A model generated the notes under the pieces. It saw only the letters and a list, made by a program, of their open reading frames with translations. It was not told where the DNA came from and searched no databases. Positions 27,937-36,084 of a stretch of 64,000 nucleotides of DNA are shown here, piece by piece. The stretch is taken from positions 1-64,000 of the forward strand of contig DHNQ01000021.1 in the NCBI GenBank assembly GCA_002409595.1, read 5' to 3'. How positions within the stretch are numbered: the first letter of the stretch is position 1; each line of letters starts with the position of its first letter. The translations under genes and the position numbers were made by a program. Origin of the DNA: Dysgonomonas sp. UBA5412. Lineage in GTDB: Bacteria > Bacteroidota > Bacteroidia > Bacteroidales > Dysgonomonadaceae.

Positions 27937-29338
27937 CCCTGCCCGGTCTTAGTTGCTCTGCATCATCGAAGGTGAGGATCGAATTGACTAATGTTGCAGC
28001 CAGATTGCTGCCTCCCTTTCGTCCCTCTACTATAAGTTTGGGTATGTTTTTGAAAGGTTTAGCCATATGCTTAGATTCTTTCACATTGACGAAGCCTACT
28101 GGTGTGGCAATAATGCCGGCTGGTTTAGCTTTGTCTTTTCGTATAAGTTCGCATAATTCCATTAGGGCAGTAGGTGCATTTCCAAACGCATACAGTGCAT
28201 CGGGATGTTCTTCTACGGCTAAACGTATTCCGGCTTGTGTGCGTGTGATTCCTTTGTCTTTGGCTAATGCAGCGACTCTATCGTCGTGCAGATAGCATTT
28301 TACTTCAACACCTAAGCGTTCTAATGCCCCTTTGCGAATACCTGCTGCCACCATCGTAACATCGGTAATAATGGCTTTTATTTCTCCATTTACAAATCGT
28401 TCATGGAGTTTCTCCACAGCTCCGTCATCTACCAGAAGAATGTTCTCCATGTCGAAGTCTGCCGTAGTATGTATGGCATGCAGCAAAGCCCATTTTTTTC
28501 CTAGAGGGATATTTCTGTTTTTCAGTTCACCATCAATTGTGCGGAAACTACGTATCATAATATCTTGTCCGATCCCTACGTCTTCGTGTTTCGATTCACG
28601 ATAATATCCTCTTGGTGTTATTATATTGTTGCCGGAAATATAAGATTGTGAATTGCCAATAATAATGACCGTAAACATATCTATTTCTTCGGGATCGAAT
28701 TTTGCTAAAGTTGTAACCTTTATTTCTTGCTCTTCCCTTCCTGCCTGACGTATATACCCTACGGGAGTTTCGGGTGAACGTTCTTGCATAAAGAGCTCCA
28801 AAAGACGATATAATTGCCAATAGCGTCCCTTGCTCTTTGGGTTATATATGGCTGTTACAAAATCGGCAGTTGCCGCCGCCGTGATTCTTTTTTCTATTCT
28901 GTCCCACGGTGTCATCAAATCGGATAAGGAGATAATGCAAAGATCGTGTCCGATTGGTGCACCGAGCAATGATGCTGCTTTCTGAAATGCACTGATACCG
29001 GGTAGGACTTCTATTTCTATATCACTGTTTTTTTCTTCTCTCATCTCATAGATAAGCGGAGCCATACCATAAATACCCGCATCGCCGGAACTGATGACAC
29101 ATACAGTCTTTCCTTCCTCGGCATAACGGAAGGCTTCTTCTGCCCGTTCGCGCTCTTTTTTCATACCCGTATCTATACAGAGCGTGTCAGGATGTATTAT
29201 ATCTTGTACAAATTGAAAATAATACTTGTATCCTACTATGACTTCCGATATTTTCATTGCCTGCATTACAGCCGGTGTAATATCAGCTTGCGATCCCGGA
29301 CCTATTCCTGCAACTATGATTCTGCCTTTTGCCATCAC
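27929..29338 (-). CDS. cbiHC: Fused cobalt-precorrin-3 C17-methyltransferase and cobalt-precorrin-8 methylmutase (CbiH-CbiC)
   Basis: Residues 1-245 are CbiH/CobJ, which contracts the ring while methylating C17; motifs include GIGPGSQADITPAV (11-24), SSGDAGIYGMA and VLPGISAFQKAA. Residues from about 257 are CbiC/CobH, which moves the methyl group from C11 to C12 to give (cobalt-)cobyrinate hydrogenobyrinate-type product; the catalytic His is probably His290 (HAIHTTADFD), and GRKGGSNLAATLVN lies near the end. It overlaps cbiET and lies 34 bases after cbiK. Confidence 0.94.
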   Translation of the reverse strand: MMAKGRIIVAGIGPGSQADITPAVMQAMKISEVIVGYKYYFQFVQDIIHPDTLCIDTGMKKERERAEEAFRYAEEGKTVCVISSGDAGIYGMAPLIYEMREEKNSDIEIEVLPGISAFQKAASLLGAPIGHDLCIISLSDLMTPWDRIEKRITAAATADFVTAIYNPKSKGRYWQLYRLLELFMQERSPETPVGYIRQAGREEQEIKVTTLAKFDPEEIDMFTVIIIGNSQSYISGNNIITPRGYYRESKHEDVGIGQDIMIRSFRTIDGELKNRNIPLGKKWALLHAIHTTADFDMENILLVDDGAVEKLHERFVNGEIKAIITDVTMVAAGIRKGALERLGVEVKCYLHDDRVAALAKDKGITRTQAGIRLAVEEHPDALYAFGNAPTALMELCELIRKDKAKPAGIIATPVGFVNVKESKHMAKPFKNIPKLIVEGRKGGSNLAATLVNSILTFDDAEQLRPGRDV

Positions 29339-29372
29339 TATATGTGTCTTTTTTTGTAAATTAAGTTCTATC

Positions 29373-30296
29373 TTATAGTTTTTCGCCGGTCACCTCATAG
29401 ATGGCTTTCTTTTCCATTATACCTATTTTGCGGTGTTTAGTTATAAACTTAAGATGTGCTATATACAAGTCTTGTATTTGTGGGTTTTGACCTAATCCTT
29501 CCATAGAAACTTCTACTTCGAAGCCTTCTTTTTCCAAATCATCTTTCCAGTCTTCTGCAATATCATTTTTTGCATGTTCTCCTGCTACAAACATAAAGGG
29601 AACTAACTGTACTTTTTTCAAACCCGAAGCTTTCAATTGCTTTAACATATCTCCAAATTCGGGATAACCTTCTATTGTACCTACAAAAAAGTTATTATGA
29701 TCTTTAGATTTTAGCATATAATCCATCATTGCATATTGTGCAGTGGTAGCATCGTATGTGCCATGCCCTACTAATACGTAACCTATGTTTTGATCGTTAT
29801 CCTTTATTAGGATATTTATCACGTTTTCGTAATCTTCGGGAGAGTAAAGCAAGGGATTTCCTACACGTATTTCTTTAAACAATGGGCTGGCCTCTGATAT
29901 GTTTCTATTCAGAGATTCCATTTCCACTCCATCAATAATCGTAGAAGCTTGGATCAGTATATGAGTATAGCCTTCTTTATGTAGCTGACGTAGTGCTTCC
30001 AACGGATTTTGTTTTACAATCCCTCTGTCACCCAGTCTTTTTATAATGATACGAGAGGTATATGCCTCTCTTACTTCTACATTGGGATATTCAGCTTTTG
30101 TCTTATTATTTATCGCATCAATAGTCAATGCGCGAGTGTCGGCATGTGTTGTTCCAAAGTGTACCATAAGTATTGCCAATTTATCACCCTCTTTCATAGT
30201 ATCGAAGATGTTAGAATCTTCGTAATTTTTGCCACCATGAGCCGTTACTGTTACCGCCATAATAAATAGCAATAAAGAAAAAAGCACTTTTTTCAT
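29373..30296 (-). CDS. cbiK: Sirohydrochlorin cobaltochelatase with signal peptide
   Basis: CbiK inserts cobalt into sirohydrochlorin, the first dedicated step of the anaerobic cobalamin route. The expected metal-site residues are present: His178 (VGHGT), Glu209 (GTIEGYP) and His241 (VAGEHAKNDI). The first 20 or so residues are a typical Sec signal peptide (MKKVLFSLLLFIMAVTVTAH), so the mature enzyme should lie in the periplasm, like the CbiK(P) form known from Desulfovibrio. It is the first gene behind the minus-strand riboswitch at 30.4-30.6 kb. Confidence 0.92.
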   Translation of the reverse strand: MKKVLFSLLLFIMAVTVTAHGGKNYEDSNIFDTMKEGDKLAILMVHFGTTHADTRALTIDAINNKTKAEYPNVEVREAYTSRIIIKRLGDRGIVKQNPLEALRQLHKEGYTHILIQASTIIDGVEMESLNRNISEASPLFKEIRVGNPLLYSPEDYENVINILIKDNDQNIGYVLVGHGTYDATTAQYAMMDYMLKSKDHNNFFVGTIEGYPEFGDMLKQLKASGLKKVQLVPFMFVAGEHAKNDIAEDWKDDLEKEGFEVEVSMEGLGQNPQIQDLYIAHLKFITKHRKIGIMEKKAIYEVTGEKL

Positions 30297-30360
30297 TAAT
30301 TTTATAAATGTAATGTTAGTTAATCATATTCCTGGCCCCGAGAATATTTATTTACTTATT

Positions 30361-30575
30361 TTGCTTGGCAGGTTTCCTGACTTGCTCCGTTTCGAACGCC
30401 TTCCCAATATGCAGTAAAACCAGAGATTGTAATAACCGTGTTAACTGCTTATCAGTGGCAAGAGTGATGTTCGAAATTCATTAAAGGAGTCCACAGTAGC
30501 GGGCACTGTTCCGGATTGTAACCGGATTCCCTTTTTATGTAAAAGACGAATGTCTGTTTACATCACCTAAGCGGA
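30361..30575 (-). promoter_or_regulatory. AdoCbl (cobalamin) riboswitch upstream of cbiK-cbiHC-cbiET-cbiGF
   Basis: On the minus strand: GGTGATG, GGGAATCCGGTTACAATCC, ACAGTGCCCGCTACTGT, a variable arm, GGGAAGGCGTTCGAAACGGAGC and the B12 box AGTCAGGAAACCTGCC (30367-30382). All conserved blocks of the cobalamin aptamer are in order. Its variable parts differ strongly from the two copies at 17.6 and 18.1 kb. It ends about 65 bases before the cbiK start. Confidence 0.93.
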
Positions 30576-30577
30576 TA

Positions 30578-30608
30578 CAAAGTTAATTTTAAAAAGATGA
30601 GTAAAAAA
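30578..30608 (-). promoter_or_regulatory. Promoter of the cbiK operon
   Basis: On the minus strand TTTT (30605-30608), a 19-base spacer and TAACTTTG (30578-30585) fit the Bacteroidetes TTTG-N19-TAnnTTTG promoter with one mismatch. It lies immediately upstream of the riboswitch. Confidence 0.55.
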
Positions 30609-30652
30609 CTTTTTAACAAATAAAGAATTGATCTATATAGATAAATAATTTT

Positions 30653-30660
30653 TATTTTTG
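30653..30660 (+). promoter_or_regulatory. Probable -7 element of cbiA/cobB
   Basis: TATTTTTG fits TAnnTTTG and lies 22 bases before the ATG. A weak ATTG is found 22 bases further upstream. There is no riboswitch between it and the start codon, so this gene escapes the direct control seen in the neighbouring operons. Confidence 0.4.
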
Positions 30661-30682
30661 CAATAAATCAATCGACGTGAAC

Positions 30683-31981
30683 ATGGCAAAAAAATCGACA
30701 TTTCTTATTGCAGCTACTTCTTCGGGATCGGGTAAAACAACTATAACTCTGGGATTGTTGAGAGCATTCTTGAATAAAGGATTAAATACTCAACCGTTTA
30801 AATGCGGACCGGACTATATTGATACTAAATATCACGATATGGCATCGGGACGAAAGTCTGTAAATTTAGATTTATTTCTATCCTCAGAAAGCCATGTAAA
30901 ATCAATCTATACCAAATACGCTACCTTATCTGATGTCAGTGTTGTAGAAGGAGTGATGGGGCTGTTTGACGGATATGATAAAATGAAGGGGAGTAGTGCC
31001 GAAATAGCTTCGCTTATTGATATTCCCGTGGTTCTGGTGATAAATGCCAAATCAATGGCATATTCTGCTGCTGCCATGCTTTACGGTTTTAAGAATTTTT
31101 ATAAAGGAATAAATGTTGTCGGAGTTATTTTCAATTTTGTAGCATCCGAGAGTCATTACCAATTTTTGAAAGAAGCTGCCACAGATGCGGGAGTTGAAGC
31201 TTTGGGCTATTTGCCTAAAAATGCAGATATTGAAATTCCTTCTCGTCATCTGGGGCTGAGCCTTGATGAAAAATATCGCTTTGATGAGTTTGCTGATAAA
31301 ATAGCATCTATATTAGAAAAGCATATTGATTTGGACAGACTATTGGCTATAACGGAACGAGATATTGGAGCCAATGCTACTCCTGAAGAAAATATTGCTT
31401 GTAAGGATATTAAGATTGCTGTCGCTTATGACGAAGCATTTAATTTTATATATCACGAAAATATAGAAGCTTTAAAAGAATTGGGCGATGTTTGTTTTTT
31501 CAGTCCTATACGAGACAAGAAATTACCTCAAGCCGACTTTGTTTATCTGCCCGGAGGTTATCCCGAATTATATCTCAGAGAATTGAGCGAAAATAAAGAA
31601 ATGCTTCACAGTATTCACGATTATATAGAGCATGATGGAAAGGTATTAGCCGAATGTGGAGGCATGATGTATTTATCAACCTCTATTACAGACAAAGATG
31701 GAGTTGAGTACCCAATGGTAAATGTTTTTGATCAACGTACTACTATGGAAAATATGAAACTTAAACTTGGATATCGTAAATTCGAATTTCGTGGTATGCC
31801 TGTCAAAGGACATGAATTTCATTATTCGTCTGCATCAGGAAGCCAAACGAGCCTTGTTCAACAATATAATGCAAAGAATATGTCTGTGGATACAAAACTA
31901 CTAAGGTATAAAAATGCAATTGGAGGTTATACGCATATATATTGGGCAGAACATAAAAATATAATGAATTTCTTCAAATAA
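30683..31981 (+). CDS. cbiA: Cobyrinate a,c-diamide synthase
   Basis: CbiA/CobB amidates the a and c carboxylates of cobyrinate using ATP and glutamine. The 432-residue protein starts with a P-loop of the dethiobiotin-synthetase type (ATSSGSGKTT, residues 11-20), followed by FKCGPDYIDTKYH, and ends with a glutamine amidotransferase domain whose nucleophile is Cys325 (AECGGMMY), with YLPGGYPELY before it and a late His. The frame opens at a GTG (30677), but ATG at 30683 is preferred. It is divergent from cbiK and transcribed alone. Confidence 0.94.
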   Translation: MAKKSTFLIAATSSGSGKTTITLGLLRAFLNKGLNTQPFKCGPDYIDTKYHDMASGRKSVNLDLFLSSESHVKSIYTKYATLSDVSVVEGVMGLFDGYDKMKGSSAEIASLIDIPVVLVINAKSMAYSAAAMLYGFKNFYKGINVVGVIFNFVASESHYQFLKEAATDAGVEALGYLPKNADIEIPSRHLGLSLDEKYRFDEFADKIASILEKHIDLDRLLAITERDIGANATPEENIACKDIKIAVAYDEAFNFIYHENIEALKELGDVCFFSPIRDKKLPQADFVYLPGGYPELYLRELSENKEMLHSIHDYIEHDGKVLAECGGMMYLSTSITDKDGVEYPMVNVFDQRTTMENMKLKLGYRKFEFRGMPVKGHEFHYSSASGSQTSLVQQYNAKNMSVDTKLLRYKNAIGGYTHIYWAEHKNIMNFFK

Positions 31982-32020
31982 CATTAAAATCGAAACCGGG
32001 CAAAAATTTTTTCGCCTAAT

Positions 32021-32066
32021 TGTAACATTTGATACAAACTTTAATATACCTCATTCTCTAACTTTG
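32021..32066 (+). promoter_or_regulatory. hcp promoter with Crp/Fnr-type operator
   Basis: An inverted repeat TTGTAACATTTGATACAA (TGTA at 32021, TACA at 32033) is centred near 32028.5. A -7 element TAACTTTG lies at 32059-32066, and there is no -33 box at the usual spacing. The operator takes the place of the -33 region, the class II activator layout. The same TGTA-N8-TACA half-site pattern lies upstream of nrfH. Confidence 0.65.
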
Positions 32067-32091
32067 TAATAAACTAAAAAAATACAAAGTT
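32060..32091 (+). repeat. Perfect 9-bp inverted repeat abutting the hcp start codon
   Basis: AACTTTGTA (32060-32068) is repeated inverted as TACAAAGTT (32083-32091) with a 14-base gap. The right arm ends at the base before the ATG; the left arm overlaps the -7 box. It may be a second protein site or a leader hairpin. Confidence 0.6.
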
Positions 32092-33732
32092 ATGAATATG
32101 TTTTGCTATCAATGTCAAGAGACATCAAAAGGTACAGGATGTACAATTAAAGGAGTCTGTGGAAAAACCCCGGAAGTTTCTGATATTCAAGATTTGCTCT
32201 TGTTTGTAACAAAGGGGATCTCCGTCTATAACGAACTGTTGAGAAAAGAAAATAAAGCATCTAAGGCAGCAGACCTTTTTGTTACTGATGCTTTGTTTAC
32301 CAGTATAACAAATGCTAATTTCGACTTTGAAGTTATCAAGAATAAAGTAACTAAAGGGCTTGCTCTGAAAGGAGAATTGGCTGAACAATTGACTTCTACA
32401 CCGAACAATCTTCCGGATGCTTGCACTTGGAACGGTGCCGAATCAGAATATATGACTAAAGCTAAGGGAGTTGGTGTTTTATCTACTAAGGATGAAGATA
32501 TTCGTTCCCTTAAAGAGTTGATACACTATGGAATAAAAGGGATGGCTGCTTACGTAGAGCATGCTTACAATTTGGATAAGACAGACGATTCTGTTTTCCA
32601 ATTTATGCAACATGCTTTGGCTCAGATCACGAGAGAGGATATTACAATGGACGAACTGATCGCTCTTACTCTCGAAACAGGTAAATACGGAGTTCAGGCT
32701 ATGGCTTTACTCGATTCTGCTAATACCGGGCGCTTTGGCAATCCTGAAATATCGGAAGTAAATATCGGTGTAGGCAAAAATCCGGGAATCTTAATTAGCG
32801 GACACGACTTGAGAGATATTGAAGAATTGTTGCAACAAACCGAAGGTACAGGTGTAGATGTATATACACATAGTGAAATGTTGCCGGCACACTATTATCC
32901 TCAGTTGAAAAAATACAAACATTTAGTTGGTAATTTCGGCGGTGCATGGTGGCAACAAAAAGAAGATTTTGAGGCTTTCAACGGTCCTATATTGTTTACT
33001 ACAAACTGTATTGTACCTCCATCGGCTAATGCTTCGTATAAGCATAAAATTTTCACTACCGGATCGGCAGGTCTTGAAGGTGCAAAGCACATTGCAGAAC
33101 GCAAGGACGGCAAACCAAAAGATTTCTCTGAGATTATAGAAATGGCTAAACAATCGCAAGCTCCTCGCGAAATTGAGAGCGGAACTATTGTAGGCGGTTT
33201 TGCACATGCTCAAGTTATGGCTTTGGCAGATAAGGTTGTTGATGCAGTTAAATCAGGAGCTATTCGCAAGTTTTTCGTTATGGCAGGGTGCGACGGACGT
33301 ATGAAGAGCAGAAGTTATTATACTGACTTTGCTGAAGCCTTGCCTAACGATACTGTAATCTTAACAGCAGGCTGTGCTAAATATCGCTACAATAAACTTG
33401 AACTAGGCGATATTGGTGGTATCCCTCGTGTATTGGATGCCGGACAATGTAATGATAGTTACTCGTTGGCAGTTATAGCACTTAAACTAAAAGAAGTGTT
33501 TGGTCTGGAAGACATAAATGACCTACCTATTGCATTTAATATTGCATGGTATGAGCAAAAAGCGGTAATTGTATTATTGGCATTGCTTCACTTAGGTGTT
33601 AAGAAAATCCATTTAGGACCAACACTACCGGGCTTCCTTTCTCCGAATGTAGCTAAAGTTTTGGTCGACAATTTTGGTATTGGTAGTATATCTACCGTAG
33701 AAGAAGATATTGAAATGTTCCTTGCAAGCTAA
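32092..33732 (+). CDS. hcp: Hydroxylamine reductase / hybrid cluster protein
   Basis: Hcp carries a hybrid Fe-S-O cluster and protects anaerobes from nitrosative stress, as an NO reductase and, in vitro, a hydroxylamine reductase. The N-terminal cluster ligands are Cys5, Cys8, Cys17 and Cys23 (FCYQCQE...GCTIKGVCGK). Further on are TTNCIVPP, the GCDGR and AGCAKYRYN segments and the late IAWYEQKAV motif with its Glu, all hybrid-cluster ligands in the family. Length (546 aa) is standard. It is monocistronic, with a strong terminator. No hcr reductase gene is next to it. Confidence 0.96.
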   Translation: MNMFCYQCQETSKGTGCTIKGVCGKTPEVSDIQDLLLFVTKGISVYNELLRKENKASKAADLFVTDALFTSITNANFDFEVIKNKVTKGLALKGELAEQLTSTPNNLPDACTWNGAESEYMTKAKGVGVLSTKDEDIRSLKELIHYGIKGMAAYVEHAYNLDKTDDSVFQFMQHALAQITREDITMDELIALTLETGKYGVQAMALLDSANTGRFGNPEISEVNIGVGKNPGILISGHDLRDIEELLQQTEGTGVDVYTHSEMLPAHYYPQLKKYKHLVGNFGGAWWQQKEDFEAFNGPILFTTNCIVPPSANASYKHKIFTTGSAGLEGAKHIAERKDGKPKDFSEIIEMAKQSQAPREIESGTIVGGFAHAQVMALADKVVDAVKSGAIRKFFVMAGCDGRMKSRSYYTDFAEALPNDTVILTAGCAKYRYNKLELGDIGGIPRVLDAGQCNDSYSLAVIALKLKEVFGLEDINDLPIAFNIAWYEQKAVIVLLALLHLGVKKIHLGPTLPGFLSPNVAKVLVDNFGIGSISTVEEDIEMFLAS

Positions 33733-33751
33733 AATAATAATTACTAAGATT

Positions 33752-33789
33752 AAAAAGGGTACTGATAAATATTTATCAGTACCCTTTTT
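33752..33789. terminator. Bidirectional terminator between hcp and the Crp/Fnr gene
   Basis: A 38-base perfect palindrome: AAAAAGGGTACTGATAAAT followed by its exact reverse complement. With flanking A and T runs it can stop transcription from both converging genes. It starts 20 bases after the hcp stop and ends 5 bases before the stop of the regulator gene. Confidence 0.92.
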
Positions 33790-33793
33790 ACTT

Positions 33794-34465
33794 TTATAGA
33801 AATTTAATCATATGAATGAGTTTATTTCTATCAAGTATCAGTATTCTTTTATTATCTACTTTTATGAGGCCATCATCCTGCATGTTTCGCAATTCTCGGG
33901 CAAGTGAGGGACGCGACACTCCAAAATATTCAGCCAACGCATTTTGACTTCTGTCCAGCGTTACACTATTTTCTCCATCCGATAGTTTGAGTATATACAT
34001 AGACAGCTTTTGGCGAATGGTACGAAACGACATAATATTTAATTTTTCTGTCAACACAGTAGCGTAATTAGCTGATATGTCCAGATAATTTTTGAGTAAT
34101 TGTTCACTCTTAGCCAACATTTGCAGTACAGACTGTTTATGTATAATTAAGGTTTCCACATCTTCGCATGCCGTAACTTGCACGGGGAACTTGTTTTTTC
34201 GTCCAAATAGGAACAATATAGCCAATGCCTGTGGAGCAGCTATATCTTCTACCTTTACAACCTTTCCCGAAGGGTCTATCATTTCGGCTTTTACACTACC
34301 CTTAGTTATTATGATCAGCCTATTGCAAGGTTCGTCTTGCATAGCTAGGAGATCGCCTTTCTTGAAAGTTGGTTCTTCTGTTTGTACAGAGATGAGAATA
34401 TCTTCGATAAGTTCAGGTTTCAATCCGGCGAAAATATTACATTTAGAAATATCATTTATATTCAT
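33794..34465 (-). CDS. Crp/Fnr-family regulator (HcpR-like)
   Basis: A 223-residue regulator with a cyclic-nucleotide-binding-type beta-roll (about residues 10-115), a long dimer helix and a C-terminal winged helix-turn-helix (LAEYFGVSRPSLARELRNM, about 170-190). No Cys cluster of the Fnr type is seen in the N-terminal part. In Porphyromonas and relatives HcpR of this family senses NO and activates hcp. Its placement next to hcp, convergent over a shared terminator, supports that role. It lies 60 bases downstream of a second, related regulator and is probably co-transcribed with it. Confidence 0.83.
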   Translation of the reverse strand: MNINDISKCNIFAGLKPELIEDILISVQTEEPTFKKGDLLAMQDEPCNRLIIITKGSVKAEMIDPSGKVVKVEDIAAPQALAILFLFGRKNKFPVQVTACEDVETLIIHKQSVLQMLAKSEQLLKNYLDISANYATVLTEKLNIMSFRTIRQKLSMYILKLSDGENSVTLDRSQNALAEYFGVSRPSLARELRNMQDDGLIKVDNKRILILDRNKLIHMIKFL

Positions 34466-34525
34466 GGGGCTGTTTTTTTTGAATAAAAGAGACTTCTAAT
34501 ATACTAAATAAACCTTACAAGGATA

Positions 34526-35215
34526 TTATATGTATTGTGATAGTTTACTAAGAGAACACAGTTTTACTTCCATGCCTTCCACCTTTATCAACCCCTCTTT
34601 TTCCATTTTGGATATTTCATTCGCTAGCGCGGGTCTGGATACGCCGATATAGTTTGCCAACTGAGTTTGATTGTGGTTCATTTCTGCCGTATGACTATCT
34701 GTTTTATGCTCAAATAGATAAAAGACAAATCTACTTCTGATACTTTTGTAAGACAGATTTCTCAATCGGGAAACAGTGCAGGCATTACAATTTCCTGTTA
34801 CTTTAAGAAAGTTTTTTAGTAAGTCTGGATTAGAACTTATCAGGTCAAAAACTGATTCTTTGGTTGCCTTCAGAAGAATACCGTTTTCTACAACTGAGAA
34901 TGTAGCAGGATATATATTATTGCCATTAAATAAATGTGGTGTAGCAAAAGCTCTGGGGGCAATTATATTTTCAACTTTTATGTGATTTCCCGTTACATCA
35001 ATAATATTAACCTCAAGCTTTCCTTCAAGCAATATTAATAAGTGAGCACATAAGGTATTTTGCTTTATAACAATATCTCCCTTACGCACAGGGATTACAG
35101 AATAGGCCAGTTTATCCAGCAATGTTAACTTGGACTCATCTGTCAATCCTTCGAAAAGAGGGATCTGATGAATTAGATTTATCTGCTGTTCTGTAAGATC
35201 TAAATACTCTGTCAT
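34526..35215 (-). CDS. Second Crp/Fnr-family regulator
   Basis: 229 residues from ATG at 35215, with the same build as its neighbour: beta-roll (about 15-120), dimer helix and helix-turn-helix LANYIGVSRPALANEISKM. The recognition helices of the two are similar (SRPSLARE against SRPALANE), so their DNA sites may overlap. The frame extends to a TTG at 35242, but that lies inside the -7 box of the promoter found here, so the ATG is preferred. Two cysteines (CNAC, near the dimer helix) are unlike the neighbour and could bind metal; this is speculative. Confidence 0.8.
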   Translation of the reverse strand: MTEYLDLTEQQINLIHQIPLFEGLTDESKLTLLDKLAYSVIPVRKGDIVIKQNTLCAHLLILLEGKLEVNIIDVTGNHIKVENIIAPRAFATPHLFNGNNIYPATFSVVENGILLKATKESVFDLISSNPDLLKNFLKVTGNCNACTVSRLRNLSYKSIRSRFVFYLFEHKTDSHTAEMNHNQTQLANYIGVSRPALANEISKMEKEGLIKVEGMEVKLCSLSKLSQYI

Positions 35216-35239
35216 TGGGTATCTCTGATTTAAGCAAAT

Positions 35240-35270
35240 CAAAGATACTGTATCTAAAAGTTAAATGAAA
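35240..35270 (-). promoter_or_regulatory. Promoter of the Crp/Fnr regulator pair, with palindrome
   Basis: On the minus strand TTTC (35267-35270), a 19-base spacer and TATCTTTG (35240-35247) match TTTG-N19-TAnnTTTG with one mismatch. The perfect palindrome AGATACTGTATCT overlaps the -7 element (about 35242-35255), a good place for a repressor or for autoregulation. Confidence 0.65.
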
Positions 35271-35297
35271 GTTTGAGAGATAAATTCTCTTGAAAAA

Positions 35298-36083
35298 CTA
35301 ATTAGAATATGTATGGATACTATTTTGTGCCGCAGGTAAATAATTTACTCCTATCCATGTTATCATCAATAGAACAAACGCTATGGGTAATACCCATACT
35401 GTGAAGCGCGGCGCTTTGTTTTGTAGGCGCATGTGAATATAAATCAGATATGCAGCACAAGTGACAAAAGCCCATGTTTCTTTCGGATCCCAAGACCAAT
35501 AATGTCCCCAAGCTTCTTTTGCCCACACTGCACCCATTAGTAGTCCAAGCATAAGGAATCCAAAGCCGACATATATTATATTGTCCATGAAGGCGAATAA
35601 TTTCGGATCAGTTTCATGCTTTTTCATTTTATTCAGTTGGATACATGCTGCAATAGTTGCTGCGCCAAGCATCGAATAGGATAATATATACACTGTTACA
35701 TGTGGTACAAACCAGTAGCTTTGTAGTGCAGGCATTAGATTTGTAGAATGAATCTCAGGTTTGAATATATTTATACACACAAACACACAAGCTACAATAG
35801 CACTAAAAGATAATAACCACTTATATTTCCAATGACGAAAAGTTAAATATCCAATGAGAGCAAGAAAGAAAGAATACCACAGACGGGTTTCTCCGATAGT
35901 TCGCAAAGGAGGGCGTTCTTGTCCAATCCATAATCCGATAATAAATGCTCCGAAGATAAGGATTCCTATAATCATTAGGATTTCGGATATCCGTTCTGTC
36001 TTTTTATTATATATCAGACTCGCAGCTCCTAGCCAGCAAATGATGGCAGGGATTGCAAAATATAGAAATTCGTTCCAAGTCAT
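35298..36083 (-). CDS. ccsA: Cytochrome c biogenesis protein CcsA (ResC)
   Basis: A 261-residue membrane protein with about seven to eight helices and the haem-handling WWD-type motif WGHYWSWDPKETWAF (about residues 185-200). With Ccs1/ResB it exports haem and attaches it to CxxCH motifs in system II cytochrome c maturation. It follows ccs1 with a gap of 1 base and is the last gene of the nrf operon, so haem attachment is made together with the multihaem reductase that needs it. Shorter than many CcsA proteins but typical for Bacteroidota. Confidence 0.9.
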   Translation of the reverse strand: MTWNEFLYFAIPAIICWLGAASLIYNKKTERISEILMIIGILIFGAFIIGLWIGQERPPLRTIGETRLWYSFFLALIGYLTFRHWKYKWLLSFSAIVACVFVCINIFKPEIHSTNLMPALQSYWFVPHVTVYILSYSMLGAATIAACIQLNKMKKHETDPKLFAFMDNIIYVGFGFLMLGLLMGAVWAKEAWGHYWSWDPKETWAFVTCAAYLIYIHMRLQNKAPRFTVWVLPIAFVLLMITWIGVNYLPAAQNSIHTYSN

Positions 36084-36084
36084 A

